From assembly GCF_003340565.1 (NCBI RefSeq), contig NZ_QPLK01000022.1, forward strand, positions 1 through 59,616: a DNA stretch of 59,616 nucleotides, written 5' to 3'. Origin of the DNA: Rhodovulum sp. 12E13 (lineage in GTDB: Bacteria > Pseudomonadota > Alphaproteobacteria > Rhodobacterales > Rhodobacteraceae). This document shows, in pieces, positions 1-8,726 of the stretch (position 1 is its first letter; the number at the start of each line of letters is the position of its first letter). Both the position numbers and the translations under genes were made by a program. The notes beneath the pieces were generated by a model, which worked only from the letters and a program-made list of their open reading frames with translations, made no database searches and had not been told where the DNA came from.

Positions 1-126
1 GAGCAACTCGACCTGTTCGAAGCATTGAGCCTGCCGAAACCCGCCTGACGCACCTTGTCGTCACAAAAACGCGAACTCCCCGCCAACAATATCAATCGCT
101 TATCGGATCAACTGTCGAACTTCGGC
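1..126 (+). mobile_element. 3' end of an unidentified insertion element, copy A
   Basis: The first 48 bases read in frame as the last 15 codons of a protein ending LSLPKPA followed by TGA. From about 36 to 126 the sequence aligns without gaps to 45879..45969. A 16-base core is identical (87..102 and 45930..45945), the stop codon lies 41 bases before the core in both copies, and a CTTCGGC block lies 33 bases after the core start in both. Two diverged copies of one transposase tail plus its terminal sequence would look like this. The family is not recognised and no full copy is in the window. Confidence 0.45.
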
Positions 127-315
127 GGCCTGCACCGGCAGACAGCCGGTCGCGAGCTGCCACGCGCGGCCTGAACCGGGAAAAAGTACGACGGCGCGCT
201 CCGGCCCTCGCCTTCCCATCTTGAATTGGCCCGTCACGGCCGGGCTCGCGGTCCACTATGATGAAGTGACCAAACGCCATCGTCGGGGAGACCGACCACG
301 ACCTTGACCGAGGAG

Positions 316-430
316 ATGCCGGATTGCGCCGTCCTGGTAGCGCTCGACATTGCCAAGATGCCGTAACAAGGCGAACCTGAGGAATCACCGTAGCGCGTTG
401 ATCGGCCGGGTGACGTGCGGTGTCGTTGCC
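316..430 (+). pseudogene. Possible IS110-type transposase N-terminal fragment
   Basis: An ATG at 316 opens 16 codons containing VALDIAKM, which resembles the first acidic motif (GLDVAK) of IS110-family DEDD transposases. A TAA follows at once. Skipping one base after the AAGATG restores a frame reading KMRNKANL. No later catalytic motif follows. The assignment rests on one short motif and is weak. It sits beside the element end at 1..126, consistent with a region of insertion-sequence debris. Confidence 0.22.
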
Positions 431-537
431 CTCGGCACACCGTGCGGGGCGGTGGCAGTACACCACGTTTGTTCTCTCCTTGCTCTTTTCCTCAGTGGAA
501 TATGATCGGAGGCTTCTGAGCCTGCCGGAGACCTGCC

Positions 538-633
538 ATGCCCTGCTTCGATCCAAGCGAGTTCGGCCGCCTTCTCGCCTGTCTGACACCACAGGAGCTT
601 CGGAAGGTCGAGGGTATGGTCGATGGCCCCTGA
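538..633 (+). CDS. Small 31-aa ORF, possible transposase N-terminal remnant
   Basis: ATG at 538 follows a CCGGAGA sequence that could act as ribosome binding site, and the frame ends at TGA 631..633. The peptide begins MPCFDPSEFG and is helical-looking. It resembles the leading segment of some small zinc-ribbon transposases, but it is too short to place. Its stop lies inside the left arm of the inverted repeat at 625..671. It may be a real micro-ORF or the start of a truncated element. Confidence 0.25.
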   Translation: MPCFDPSEFGRLLACLTPQELRKVEGMVDGP

Positions 634-671
634 CGCGCGAAGCTTTCATGTCGCGCAGCGCGTCAGGGGCC
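625..671. repeat. Perfect 14-bp inverted repeat, possible terminator of the minus-strand operon
   Basis: GGCCCCTGACGCGC at 625..638 is matched exactly by its reverse complement at 658..671, leaving a 19-base loop. It lies 87 bases past the last gene of the large minus-strand operon and could end its transcript. No T-tract follows on either strand, so a factor-independent role is not supported by sequence alone. Confidence 0.4.
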
Positions 672-757
672 GTCAACTCTGGCGCGCGATCCTCGGGGAC
701 GAACACCAACTGCCGGGCGTGCTGGTGGCGCTCGAGACGCCGACTGGCCGGGGGCGG

Positions 758-1456
758 TCAGGTCCGTGCGCGCTCGAAAGCCGCCCAGGCCCGCGCGAAG
801 GCGTCGAAATCGAAGCCGGGCGCGCGGGCGGCGTCGAGGACGATCTTCTCGGTCTCCAGCAGGCGCGCGATCGCGCTGGCCAGATCGGCGATCACCTCGG
901 GCGGGACGACGACGGCGCCGTGCCGGTCGGCATGGACGAGATCGCCCGGCGCGACGCGCAGGCCCAGCACCTGCACCGGCACGTCGATCTCGCGGACATG
1001 CACGAAGGCGTGGCTGGGGCCCACCGAGCCCGCCACCACCGGGAACCCTTCGGGCAGATCGCCGAGGTCGCGGACCACGCCGTTCGTCAGCGCGCCCTGC
1101 AGGCCGAAGCCCTTGTGCACGCTGGTGTTGATCTCGCCCCAGTAGGCGCCGACGCAGTCGGGCCAGTCGAGATCCTCGACCACGGCGACGGCGGGCGCCG
1201 GCGCCTCGGCCATGTAGCGGTAATATGCCATCCGGCGCTCGCGCACGGTCTCGGGCGGGTCGGTCGGCGGCGCCACGGCGGCAAGACGGGCCGTGCGGGC
1301 GAACCCCACCATCGGCGGTGCGCCGGGGTGGGAGGCGACGGGCGTGCCGCGGGTGAAGCGGTCGAAGCCCCGGCGGCCCTGCGCCACTTCGACGGCGTTG
1401 CATACAGTCGGGGTGTCGACGGTCCGCATCAGTTCGATCAGCGTCTGGTCGGTCAT
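758..1456 (-). CDS. RraA-like / HMG-aldolase family protein
   Basis: A 232-residue protein of the RraA-like fold that includes class II pyruvate aldolases (4-hydroxy-4-methyl-2-oxoglutarate / 4-carboxy-4-hydroxy-2-oxoadipate aldolases) and RNase E inhibitor RraA. The signature GALTNGVVRDLGDL gives the Gly...Arg-Asp pair that binds pyruvate and metal in the aldolases. It is the last gene of the catabolic operon, and its ATG overlaps the preceding stop by 4 bases. In that context a retro-aldol step releasing pyruvate or oxaloacetate is more likely than RNase E control. Substrate unknown. Confidence 0.8.
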   Translation of the reverse strand: MTDQTLIELMRTVDTPTVCNAVEVAQGRRGFDRFTRGTPVASHPGAPPMVGFARTARLAAVAPPTDPPETVRERRMAYYRYMAEAPAPAVAVVEDLDWPDCVGAYWGEINTSVHKGFGLQGALTNGVVRDLGDLPEGFPVVAGSVGPSHAFVHVREIDVPVQVLGLRVAPGDLVHADRHGAVVVPPEVIADLASAIARLLETEKIVLDAARAPGFDFDAFARAWAAFERART

Positions 1457-2145
1457 GTCGTGAGCCAGTCCTCCAGGAGTGCGGAGACGCGCCGGGGCGC
1501 CTCCAGCGTGGTCAGGTGGCCCGCCTCTTCCACGATCTGCAGCCGCGAGCCCGGGATCAGGTCGTGCATCAGCTCGTGGCGGGAGACCGGGCAGGGCACG
1601 TCGTGGCGGCCGCAGAGGACGAGCGCCGGGCCGCGAAAGGCGCGCAGCGTCTCCGTCTGGTCCGGGCGGTCGCGCAGGGCGCGCGACTGGCGGACGAAGA
1701 CCTGCGGGCCGAGGTCCTCGGCCATTTCCATGCACAGATCGAGGATCGCCTGCCGGCCGGGGCCCTCGGCAAGGTAGTTGGGCTTCATCTCCTCGCGCAT
1801 CACCCTGCGCAGATCGCCGGACTCGACGGCCGCGATCTGGGGCGCCCGGCGGGCCTGCGCCTCCGGGGCCTCGGCCAGCGGGTTGGTATCCATCAGCGCG
1901 AGGCGCTCCACGCGATCGGGCGCCTGCCGCACTACCTCCATCGCCACGATCCCGCCCATCGACAGCCCGGCGAGGGCGAAGCGCGGGGGGGCGTGGGCCA
2001 GCACCTCGGCCGCCAGCGCGGGCATCTTGTCGTGCCCGCCGATGGGGGCGCAGTGGATCGCGTGCCGCCCCGACAGCGCGCCGATCTGGGGCGCGAACAG
2101 GCGCGCATCGCACATCATGCCGGGAAGCAGCACCAGCGGCGTCAT
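1453..2145 (-). CDS. Alpha/beta-fold hydrolase
   Basis: A 230-residue alpha/beta hydrolase with a complete triad: nucleophile elbow GLSMGG (around residue 70), acid in CGRHD and histidine in EEAGHL near the C-terminus. No signal peptide, so cytoplasmic. ATG at 2145 is chosen because it overlaps the upstream stop by 4 bases, the same arrangement as its neighbours. A longer frame runs upstream but lies inside the MetE-like gene. Probably hydrolyses an ester, lactone or C-C bond in the pathway; substrate unknown. Confidence 0.88.
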   Translation of the reverse strand: MTPLVLLPGMMCDARLFAPQIGALSGRHAIHCAPIGGHDKMPALAAEVLAHAPPRFALAGLSMGGIVAMEVVRQAPDRVERLALMDTNPLAEAPEAQARRAPQIAAVESGDLRRVMREEMKPNYLAEGPGRQAILDLCMEMAEDLGPQVFVRQSRALRDRPDQTETLRAFRGPALVLCGRHDVPCPVSRHELMHDLIPGSRLQIVEEAGHLTTLEAPRRVSALLEDWLTT

Positions 2146-3266
2146 GCCGAGGCGAGGCCCGCCCCCTCGGAAAGCGAGGCGAGCTTGGCCCAGGCGATGT
2201 CCGGGTCGACCGCGCCGTAGCCGGCGAAGGTGCCGAAACCGCAATCGGAGCCCGCCATCACCCGGTCCTCGCCGACGACCGACGCGAACCGTTCCAGGCG
2301 CTGCGCCACGATCCGCGGGTGTTCGACGAAGTTGGTCGTGGTGTCGACCACGCCGGGCACCAGCACCTTGTCCTCGGGGATCTCGGCGCGTCGGTCGCGG
2401 AAGACCGTCCATTCGTGGGCGTGGCGCGGGTTCGACGCCTCGAACAGCAGGTGCCGGGCGGGGGCCTTCATCAGCGTGGCGAACACCTTGTCCATGTCGA
2501 TGTCGCAGACATGGGGGGCCTCGTAGTTGCCCCAGCAGATATGCAGCCGCACGCGGGCGGGGTCGATGTTGCGCAGCGCGTGGGCGAGCGCCTCGACATG
2601 GGAATCGGCGATCTTCACGAACTCGTCGTCGGACAGGTCGGTGAAGAGCATGTGGCGCGACAGGGCGAGGTCGGGGCAGTCGAGCTGCAGGTCGAGGCCG
2701 GCGGCGACGATCGCCTCGTACTCGGCCTGCATCGCGTCGGCGAGGGCGGCGAGATAGGCCTCGCGGCTGGGATAGAAGTCGTTCTGCAGGAACAGCGAGA
2801 TCACCCCCGGCGAGGCGGCGTTCATGAAGCCGCGTTCGGCGCCATGCTCGGCCATGGCCGCGGTGAGATTGGCGATATCCTTGTCGAGGTCGTCGCCGCC
2901 CTTGGGCCTGACCTCGCCCACGCACATCGGCCGGGCGTATTGCGGCGTGCCGCCCGACTGCGCGATGCGCTCCAGGAAGCTGGGAAACATCTTGAGATCG
3001 GCGGGCGCGTTGCGCGGGCTGTCGCCGGCGAAACCGGTATAGCGGTCCTTGACGTAGGTCGCGTAGGAGATCTTGGAGGTTTCCCCGTCTGAGACGATGT
3101 CGATGCCGGCCTCAACCTGCCGGCGCACCGTCTCCGACACGGCGCGGGTCATGCATTCGTCGAAGGCGGCCACGTCGTAGGGCTCGCCCCTCTCGCGGGC
3201 GAAGATGAAGTCCACCACCTCCTGCGAGCGGGGGAGGGAGCCGACATGGGTTGCGAGGATGGGCAT
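2142..3266 (-). CDS. MetE C-terminal-domain-like zinc methyltransferase
   Basis: A 374-residue protein matching only the catalytic C-terminal barrel of cobalamin-independent methionine synthase. The expected zinc set is present: H242 and C244 (HICWGN), E276 (FEASNP) and C342 (DCGFGT). Stand-alone proteins of this class include epoxyalkane:coenzyme M transferase and alternative methionine synthases, so it activates a thiol for alkyl transfer. ATG 3266 is preceded by a GAAGAGA ribosome site. Its place in a catabolic operon suggests it removes a methyl or alkyl group from the imported solute (inference). Confidence 0.85.
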   Translation of the reverse strand: MPILATHVGSLPRSQEVVDFIFARERGEPYDVAAFDECMTRAVSETVRRQVEAGIDIVSDGETSKISYATYVKDRYTGFAGDSPRNAPADLKMFPSFLERIAQSGGTPQYARPMCVGEVRPKGGDDLDKDIANLTAAMAEHGAERGFMNAASPGVISLFLQNDFYPSREAYLAALADAMQAEYEAIVAAGLDLQLDCPDLALSRHMLFTDLSDDEFVKIADSHVEALAHALRNIDPARVRLHICWGNYEAPHVCDIDMDKVFATLMKAPARHLLFEASNPRHAHEWTVFRDRRAEIPEDKVLVPGVVDTTTNFVEHPRIVAQRLERFASVVGEDRVMAGSDCGFGTFAGYGAVDPDIAWAKLASLSEGAGLASA

Positions 3267-3277
3267 GGATCGTCTCT

Positions 3278-3883
3278 TCAGGTCTTGCGCGCCATCAGCA
3301 CGCTGTGGTGGTCGGTTTCGGGGTCTTCCGCGAGAAAGCCGGTCAGGCGCATCCCGTTCTCCTCGAGGCAGGTCGCGTAACCGGCCGGCGAGAGCGAGGC
3401 GTGGTAGACGGGCTCTCCCCCCACCGTGCCCTCCGCCTCGCCCGCATCCGGGCCGACTGTCAGCAGGAGCGCGCCGTTCGGCGCGAGGTGGCGGGCCATG
3501 CGCGAGATGCAGGCGCGCTGATGGCCGGGGCAGAGGTGGAAGAAGCTGTCCCAAGCGATGATGCCGTCGAAGCTCTCGCCAAGATCGAGGGCGCGCATGT
3601 CGGCCTCGCGCCAGTCGCCCTCGGGCCAGCGCACGCGGGCGATCCCCAGCATGGCGGCGGAGAAGTCGACGCCGGTGACAGGGAAGCCCTCGGCCATGAA
3701 CCAGCGCGCGATGGGCTCTCCCGCGCCGCAGCCGAGATCGAGCACCCGGCCGCCCGCGGGCAGGCAGGCGGCGAAGCGCGCCAGCCAGCGCGCTTCGAAC
3801 AGCGCCCGCGACCGCTGGCCGTCGTAAGCCGCCGCCTGCCGCTCGTAGACGCCGCGGATGGCAGAGGCGGTCAGCCCGTCCAT
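3278..3883 (-). CDS. Class I SAM-dependent methyltransferase
   Basis: A 201-residue Rossmann-fold methyltransferase with motif I VLDLGCGAGEP (around residues 46-56), an acidic loop (TGVDFS) and a motif II/III region ending in ALLLTVGPD. It overlaps the upstream cupin gene by 13 bases and lies 11 bases before the MetE-like gene. A SAM methyltransferase beside a thiol methyltransferase could form a methyl-handling pair, but the acceptor cannot be read from sequence. Confidence 0.85.
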   Translation of the reverse strand: MDGLTASAIRGVYERQAAAYDGQRSRALFEARWLARFAACLPAGGRVLDLGCGAGEPIARWFMAEGFPVTGVDFSAAMLGIARVRWPEGDWREADMRALDLGESFDGIIAWDSFFHLCPGHQRACISRMARHLAPNGALLLTVGPDAGEAEGTVGGEPVYHASLSPAGYATCLEENGMRLTGFLAEDPETDHHSVLMARKT

Positions 3884-4869
3884 GTCGCCCCGGCAGGGTC
3901 GTCCGTGCCGACGACGCGGTAGAGCGCGGCCTCGCCGGTCATGCTCGGCACGGCGGAATGCGGCAGGTTCTCGGGCACCGACATGGTGTCGCCGGGGTTG
4001 AGGACCACCGAACCGCCGGGCCAGCCGACGCGCCAGTAGCCGCGCAGCGGCATCAGCACGGAGGGGCGCGCGTGGGCCTGCATCTCCTCGCCGGAGGATG
4101 CGCGGGTGACGAGATCCACCTCGAAGCCGGGACGATCGCGCAGCTTCGCCTCGGCGCCGATCACCCGGGCCGGCGTCCCGCCGGCGAGGGCGACGAGATC
4201 CCAGTAGCGGGCGACGTGGCGCGGGATCACGTCCTCCGCACCCGGCTCGGGGAAGGCGGCGAGTTCGGAGTCGGTCAGCAGCGGCATCGGCCCGACGCCG
4301 TCGGGCAGCGCCTCGCCTTTCTTGGTGTCGTAGAGCTTGCCGTTGTCGCCGAGGACGAGGCCGTGGTCGCGCGCGTCCTCGATCACCTGCGGCGCCCAGA
4401 TCACGCCGCCGCCGGCGTCGTCGCCGCCCAGAATGGCCATGATCATCCCGTAATCGTCGCCGATGTTCTCGAAGCCGCGGAAGATGCCGGTGGGGATGTT
4501 GAAGATGTCGCCCTCCTCCAGCACCACCTCGCCCGCGGTGCCCCAGCGGCCCCAGAAGAAGCGCCAGCGCCCCGACAGGACGAAGAACACCTCCGCCGTG
4601 CGGTGGCTGTGCAGCGAATTGCGGCAGAGCGGCGGCTGGCCCGCCGCGCCGATGTTGAACCCGTGCGGAAGCTGGATGTGCACGTGCTGGTCGGCGCTTT
4701 CCGAGACGCCGCCGCCGATGATGGTGAAGTTCTCCTTTTTGTCGGAGCCCGGCGTGTGGGCGTCGATGAAGGCGGTGCGGCAGGGCACGAGTTCGCCGTA
4801 GCGGACGATGCGCTCCTCCATGGCCGCGGGCGTGATCTCGACGGGGCGGTCGAGCGTGTCGGTCTCCAT
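3871..4869 (-). CDS. Bicupin protein with an incomplete first metal site
   Basis: A 332-residue protein with two cupin domains. Domain 1 carries LHSHRTAEVFFVLSG (HxH and E ligands), but in its second motif (NIPTGIFRGFEN) the usual histidine is arginine. Domain 2 has a degenerate first motif (QAHARPS) and keeps a histidine in its second (ENLPHSA). A strong AAGGAGGAG ribosome site precedes ATG 4869. Bicupins include ring-cleaving dioxygenases and isomerases. The missing ligand makes an unusual metal site or a binding role possible. Function not assigned. Confidence 0.75.
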   Translation of the reverse strand: METDTLDRPVEITPAAMEERIVRYGELVPCRTAFIDAHTPGSDKKENFTIIGGGVSESADQHVHIQLPHGFNIGAAGQPPLCRNSLHSHRTAEVFFVLSGRWRFFWGRWGTAGEVVLEEGDIFNIPTGIFRGFENIGDDYGMIMAILGGDDAGGGVIWAPQVIEDARDHGLVLGDNGKLYDTKKGEALPDGVGPMPLLTDSELAAFPEPGAEDVIPRHVARYWDLVALAGGTPARVIGAEAKLRDRPGFEVDLVTRASSGEEMQAHARPSVLMPLRGYWRVGWPGGSVVLNPGDTMSVPENLPHSAVPSMTGEAALYRVVGTDDPAGATWTG

Positions 4870-4910
4870 CCTCTCCTCCTTGTCTGCGGCCGCGTCGGGC
4901 GGGCGCCCGA

Positions 4911-5903
4911 TCAGCCGGTATGCAGGGCGATCTGCTTCCAGATCGCCGTCTCGTCGTGGAGCGTGAACTCGCGGCGCAGCCTCGGGGGCGCGGCGCCGAG
5001 GCTGCCAAACTCGGCGTGGCTGATGCCCAGCACATAGACGGGCGCGCCGGTCGGCGGGCCGAACGCGCCCCAGCCGTCGTGCCTGCCCCAGAGCGACCAG
5101 CGAACGGCCGCGCGGGGCGGCATGAGCGGATCGTGCCGGCCGATGACGTGGTGGATCTTGAACTCGGCCGAGGGAAAGGCCGCCCGCAGGCCCATCCAGA
5201 AGCGATCGACAGGCTCCCGGCCGTGCCCCGTCGTGCCGCCGGGATACTCCGACTGCACGGCTCGGTCGTACTCGGCGGGGATTACGGCCATGTCGGCGCC
5301 CATGATCCGCGTCAGGATGTCGGCGTAGCGGGCGCCCCATTCGTCGGCGTTGCCGACGCCCGCGTAGGGGCCGGCGATGTCGGTCTCGGGCGTCAGCGGT
5401 TTCACGCAGTGCCCTGCCCCCCCTTCGCGGTCGATGAGGGCGCGGGCGTAATCCTGCGGCTCCCATCCCATCTGGCGGACGATCGCGCCCTGATCGCGGA
5501 TCAGCCATTCGTCGTCGATGGCGTTGGCGCGGGCGTGGCAATCCGCGATGATGCGGTAGCGCAGCGGCCGACCCGTGGCTGCGCCGTACACACCGTCACC
5601 CAGATGCGTGGCGGTGGACAGGATGCGGTGCGAGCTCAGCATCCCCTCCTCGGGCGTGCCGGACCAGATCACGTCCTCGCCCAGAAGCTGCCGGTCGGGG
5701 AACTCGGCGAGCGTCGCCATGGTCGCGGCGATCACGCCCTGATTGCCCACCACCACCGAGGCCGGCGAGCGCACCACGATGTCGGGCGCGTAGTAGCGGT
5801 GCAGGGTGGCTATGCCGCGATCTTCCCAGATCTCCTTCGTGATGCCGAGGATGTAATCGGGGAAGTCTCGGAACTGCGGGTCGAAATCCTTCATGTCGTC
5901 CAT
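4911..5903 (-). CDS. Tandem SnoaL-like (NTF2 fold) protein
   Basis: A 330-residue protein built of two SnoaL/NTF2-like halves (about 1-150 and 180-330), each with the Trp/Tyr-rich cone typical of polyketide-cyclase-like proteins. Known members act as cyclases, isomerases, hydrolases or dehydratases on small ligands bound in the cone. It overlaps the lacI-type gene by 13 bases. It is one of four SnoaL-fold genes at this locus (also 7665, 10048 and 15491), and the most divergent of the tandem ones. Reaction unknown. Confidence 0.8.
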   Translation of the reverse strand: MDDMKDFDPQFRDFPDYILGITKEIWEDRGIATLHRYYAPDIVVRSPASVVVGNQGVIAATMATLAEFPDRQLLGEDVIWSGTPEEGMLSSHRILSTATHLGDGVYGAATGRPLRYRIIADCHARANAIDDEWLIRDQGAIVRQMGWEPQDYARALIDREGGAGHCVKPLTPETDIAGPYAGVGNADEWGARYADILTRIMGADMAVIPAEYDRAVQSEYPGGTTGHGREPVDRFWMGLRAAFPSAEFKIHHVIGRHDPLMPPRAAVRWSLWGRHDGWGAFGPPTGAPVYVLGISHAEFGSLGAAPPRLRREFTLHDETAIWKQIALHTG

Positions 5904-6907
5904 CCTTCCGGCACCCGGGCCGAGCCGCGCACCACGAGCGGGGCGGGGATCACGCTGGGGGGCGCGTCGGCGGCGCCGTCCTCGATCTGCGCCAGCAGCA
6001 CCTCGACGGTACGCTCGACCATCAGGTTGGCGCGCTGGCGCACTGTCGTCAGCGCGTAGGCGGGCCAGGCGGCCGGCGGCACGTCGTCGAACCCCACGAC
6101 CGAGACATCTCCCGGAACGGCGAGCCCCAGCTCGAAGCGCAGCACGTCCATCACAGCAAAGGCCATGTGATCGTTCGCCACGAACACCGCGTCGGGCCGG
6201 TCGGGGCCAGAGAACATGGCCCGCGCGGCCGCGCGGGCGCGGTCGTGGTGGAAGTCGCCGACCGCGCGGGCGTGGAGGCCCTGCCCGCCTTCGGCAAGAC
6301 CGTCGCGGAAGCCCGCCTCGCGGTCGCGTTGAGTCGAGGCGCCCTCCCAGCCGGCGATGTAGCCGATGCGCGCATGCCCGCCGGCCAGCAGGAACCGGGC
6401 GACCTCGGCGCCGCCGCGGTAATTGTCGGACGAGACCGAGGCGACGCCGGCGATGTCCTGGGACCGGTTGAACAGAACCACCGGCACGCCTGCCGCCCGG
6501 CAGCGCGTGGCCAGATCGGAGGACAGCGCGACCGAGGCGGCGATGATGCCGTCCACCTGATAGTCGAGGATCTCCTCCAGCACCTCGTCGATGTTGCCCG
6601 CTGTCTGCGAGGCCATGAAGACCAGCACGTGGTAGCCGCGGGCCTGCAGGGCGTTGGAGAGCTTCTCCAGCGCCTCGGGGTAGAAATAGTTCTCGAGATA
6701 GGCGACTACGAGGCCGATGATCCGCGATCGCCCGGTGATGAGCGAGCGCGCCAGCACGTTGGGGCGATAGCCGAGTTCGGCGGCGGCCCGGCGCACCTTC
6801 TCGGCGGTCTTGGCCGAAACCGAGGCGCCGGGGGTGAACACCCGGCTCACCGCCGAGCGGCTCACCCCCGCCCGGTCCGCCACGTCCTGCGCCGAGACCT
6901 TCACCAT
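5891..6907 (-). CDS. LacI-family transcriptional regulator
   Basis: A 338-residue LacI/GalR regulator. The N-terminal helix-turn-helix reads VSAQDVADRAGVSRSAVSR, followed by a hinge helix (YRPNVLARSL) and a periplasmic-binding-protein-like ligand domain (SDNYRGG, FVANDHMA, VVGFDD). The start at 6907 is preferred because its ATG shares a base with the SDR stop (TGATG). A longer frame from 6922 is possible. It lies within the operon and probably represses it through the paired sites at 15401..15416 and 15457..15472. The inducer should be the transported solute or an intermediate. Confidence 0.92.
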   Translation of the reverse strand: MVKVSAQDVADRAGVSRSAVSRVFTPGASVSAKTAEKVRRAAAELGYRPNVLARSLITGRSRIIGLVVAYLENYFYPEALEKLSNALQARGYHVLVFMASQTAGNIDEVLEEILDYQVDGIIAASVALSSDLATRCRAAGVPVVLFNRSQDIAGVASVSSDNYRGGAEVARFLLAGGHARIGYIAGWEGASTQRDREAGFRDGLAEGGQGLHARAVGDFHHDRARAAARAMFSGPDRPDAVFVANDHMAFAVMDVLRFELGLAVPGDVSVVGFDDVPPAAWPAYALTTVRQRANLMVERTVEVLLAQIEDGAADAPPSVIPAPLVVRGSARVPEGWTT

Positions 6908-7668
6908 CAGCCCGCCGTCCATCCGCCGTCGATCATCAGCGCCGCGCCGGTGACGAGCGCCGCGGCGTCGGAGGCGAGGAACATCACCGCGCCCATAACG
7001 TCCTCCACCTCACCGACGCGACCAAGCTTGATCCTGCTCTCGATCCAGGCGCGCTTGCCCGGGTCGTCGAAGGTGGACTGCGTCAGCGGCGTGCGGATGA
7101 AGGTGGGGCAGATCGTGTTCACGCGGATGCCGAGGGGCCCCCACTCGATCGCCATCGCCTTCACCATGCCCTCCAGGCCGTGCTTGGTCGCGCAATACAC
7201 CGACCGGTCGATGCCGCCCACATGCCCCATCTGGCTGGAGACATGGATGATGGAGCCGGGCCGCCCCGCCTCGCGCAGCGCGGTCGCGGCCTGCACTGAC
7301 AGGAAATGCGCCGCCCGCAGGTTGACCGCCATCACCGCGTCGTAGTCGGCCGGGTCGGTCTCCAGCGCCGGGGCGTGGCGGGCGAGGCCGGCGGCATTAA
7401 CCACCACGTCGCAGGGTCGGGCGAACAGACGAGGCAGCGCGGTGAGGTCGGTGACGTCCGTCGCCTGCGCCTCGGCCTGCCAGCCCTCGGCCTGCATCGC
7501 CTGCACGGCCTCCTCCAGCGGGCCGGGCCGGCGGGCGACGCAGGTGACATGGGCCCCCGCCTCGGCCAGCGCCACCGCGCAGCCCAGCCCGATGCCGGAG
7601 GAGGCGCCGGTCACCAGCGCGCGCCGGCCGTCGAGCCGGAAGGAGGGCGTGCGGGGAAGAGCGGTCAC
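6907..7668 (-). CDS. Short-chain dehydrogenase/reductase
   Basis: A 253-residue classical SDR with cofactor motif TGASSGIG (20-27), NAAG (91-94), the catalytic serine in HVSSQMG and YCATK (Y158, K162), and a C-terminal GAALMIDGGW. Start is GTG 7668, which overlaps the previous stop as GTGA. It should oxidise a secondary alcohol or reduce a ketone of the pathway intermediate. Closest general group is the 3-oxoacyl-ACP reductase/gluconate 5-dehydrogenase type; substrate not predictable. Confidence 0.93.
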   Translation of the reverse strand: MTALPRTPSFRLDGRRALVTGASSGIGLGCAVALAEAGAHVTCVARRPGPLEEAVQAMQAEGWQAEAQATDVTDLTALPRLFARPCDVVVNAAGLARHAPALETDPADYDAVMAVNLRAAHFLSVQAATALREAGRPGSIIHVSSQMGHVGGIDRSVYCATKHGLEGMVKAMAIEWGPLGIRVNTICPTFIRTPLTQSTFDDPGKRAWIESRIKLGRVGEVEDVMGAVMFLASDAAALVTGAALMIDGGWTAG

Positions 7669-8726
7669 AGCGGCCGTCCCGTCGCCGGGTCGAACCCCGC
7701 GCGCGCCTTGTTGAACGCCCGCATCCGCGCGAGGACGTCGACGCCGATCTGGTCGTACATGTGCAGCAGGTCGACGAGCACCCAGTTCTCGCGGATGCGG
7801 CCCGCCTCCAGCCGCCAGAAATCGAGACTGCGCATCTCGATCCGCTTGCCCGCCGGCGCGATGCCGAGCCAGCCGTCTTGGCTGAGCGTCTGGATCATGT
7901 TGGGCCAGCCGGTGACACCCACGTAATCGCCGTCGCCGAAGAAATGGTAGGTGATGTCGTCCACGTACTGGCCGCGGTCGGGCATGGCGTCGAGGAAGGG
8001 GATCTGGTGCCAGTCGCGAAAGCCCTTGATGCCGCGGCCCGTGCCGATGCCGGCGGGGCCGTACCAGCTCATGCGCTCGTGCCAGAACCGTGGCATCTCC
8101 ATCACCTCCGGCCCCCCCTCGGCCGGGTGCTTCTTCATGTGCTGGAGCATGTCGACCACGATCAGGCAGGACTCGGTGCTGCGGGCCTGGTCGTGCGGCC
8201 CTGGCACGATGCCGTCCTGCGTGGCCGGCCCGGGGACGTGCCACTCGCGGCCGAGCGAGGGCGCCATGGGCCAGGCGCCCGCCTGCATCATCACCTCCGG
8301 GATGTCCCACAGCGCCTGGATCTCCACCACGCGCCCCGCCTCGAAGCGGTAGAACTCGTGGAAGCGCATATGCGCCATGTGGCGCGTGGGCGGAATGTCG
8401 AGGAACGGCGCGGCGAACAGCCCGGTGTAGTAGCCGCCGCAGCCCACCCAGTCGGCGCCTTCCGGCGTCTGGCCCGCCATAACGATGTGGTCGCGCCGCT
8501 CCAGATCGGGAAACGCGCGGAAGAGAGGCGCGAGCGCTCCGTCCCAAAAGGCGTCCGCCCCCGGCATCTCGCCGAAGGGATGGGCGAGGCGGACGACGGC
8601 CCCGTCGGCGAGCAGCGCGTCGAGGGCGTGGCGGACGCCTTCCTCCTCGAAGTCGTACATCGCCGCGCGCAGGGGCTGGAGCGCGGCCTTGTGCCGGCTG
8701 TGCCTGTCCGGCGCCTCGTAGGTCAT
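7665..8726 (-). CDS. Tandem SnoaL-like protein, paralogue of the gene at 15491
   Basis: A 353-residue protein of two NTF2-like halves. The C-terminal half ([10 protein letters not shown] ... GYKR-type loop ... [17 protein letters not shown]) closely parallels the C-terminal half of the divergent gene at 15491 (LWYGPGGIGS ... MDFYRCEAGRIIENWVL), so the two are paralogues. The motif AGRI-ENW(V/M)-DL is typical of ester-cyclase/SnoaL proteins. It overlaps both neighbours by 4 bases, so it is translated with the HisD-like enzyme and the SDR. Two paralogous copies may form a hetero-oligomer or act on successive intermediates (inference). Confidence 0.85.
   Translation of the reverse strand: MTYEAPDRHSRHKAALQPLRAAMYDFEEEGVRHALDALLADGAVVRLAHPFGEMPGADAFWDGALAPLFRAFPDLERRDHIVMAGQTPEGADWVGCGGYYTGLFAAPFLDIPPTRHMAHMRFHEFYRFEAGRVVEIQALWDIPEVMMQAGAWPMAPSLGREWHVPGPATQDGIVPGPHDQARSTESCLIVVDMLQHMKKHPAEGGPEVMEMPRFWHERMSWYGPAGIGTGRGIKGFRDWHQIPFLDAMPDRGQYVDDITYHFFGDGDYVGVTGWPNMIQTLSQDGWLGIAPAGKRIEMRSLDFWRLEAGRIRENWVLVDLLHMYDQIGVDVLARMRAFNKARAGFDPATGRPL

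Noticed and set aside
92-709. 205-codon minus-strand frame
   Set aside because: Arg/Ser-rich, no ribosome site or family, and it runs across several unrelated remnants.
2142-3554. Longer start for the MetE-like gene
   Set aside because: The extra N-terminal part lies inside the methyltransferase gene in another frame and is low in recognisable protein character; ATG 3266 has a ribosome site.
3958-5037. Long plus-strand frames opposite the cupin and SnoaL genes
   Set aside because: Antisense shadows typical of GC-rich DNA; the minus-strand proteins carry clear motifs.
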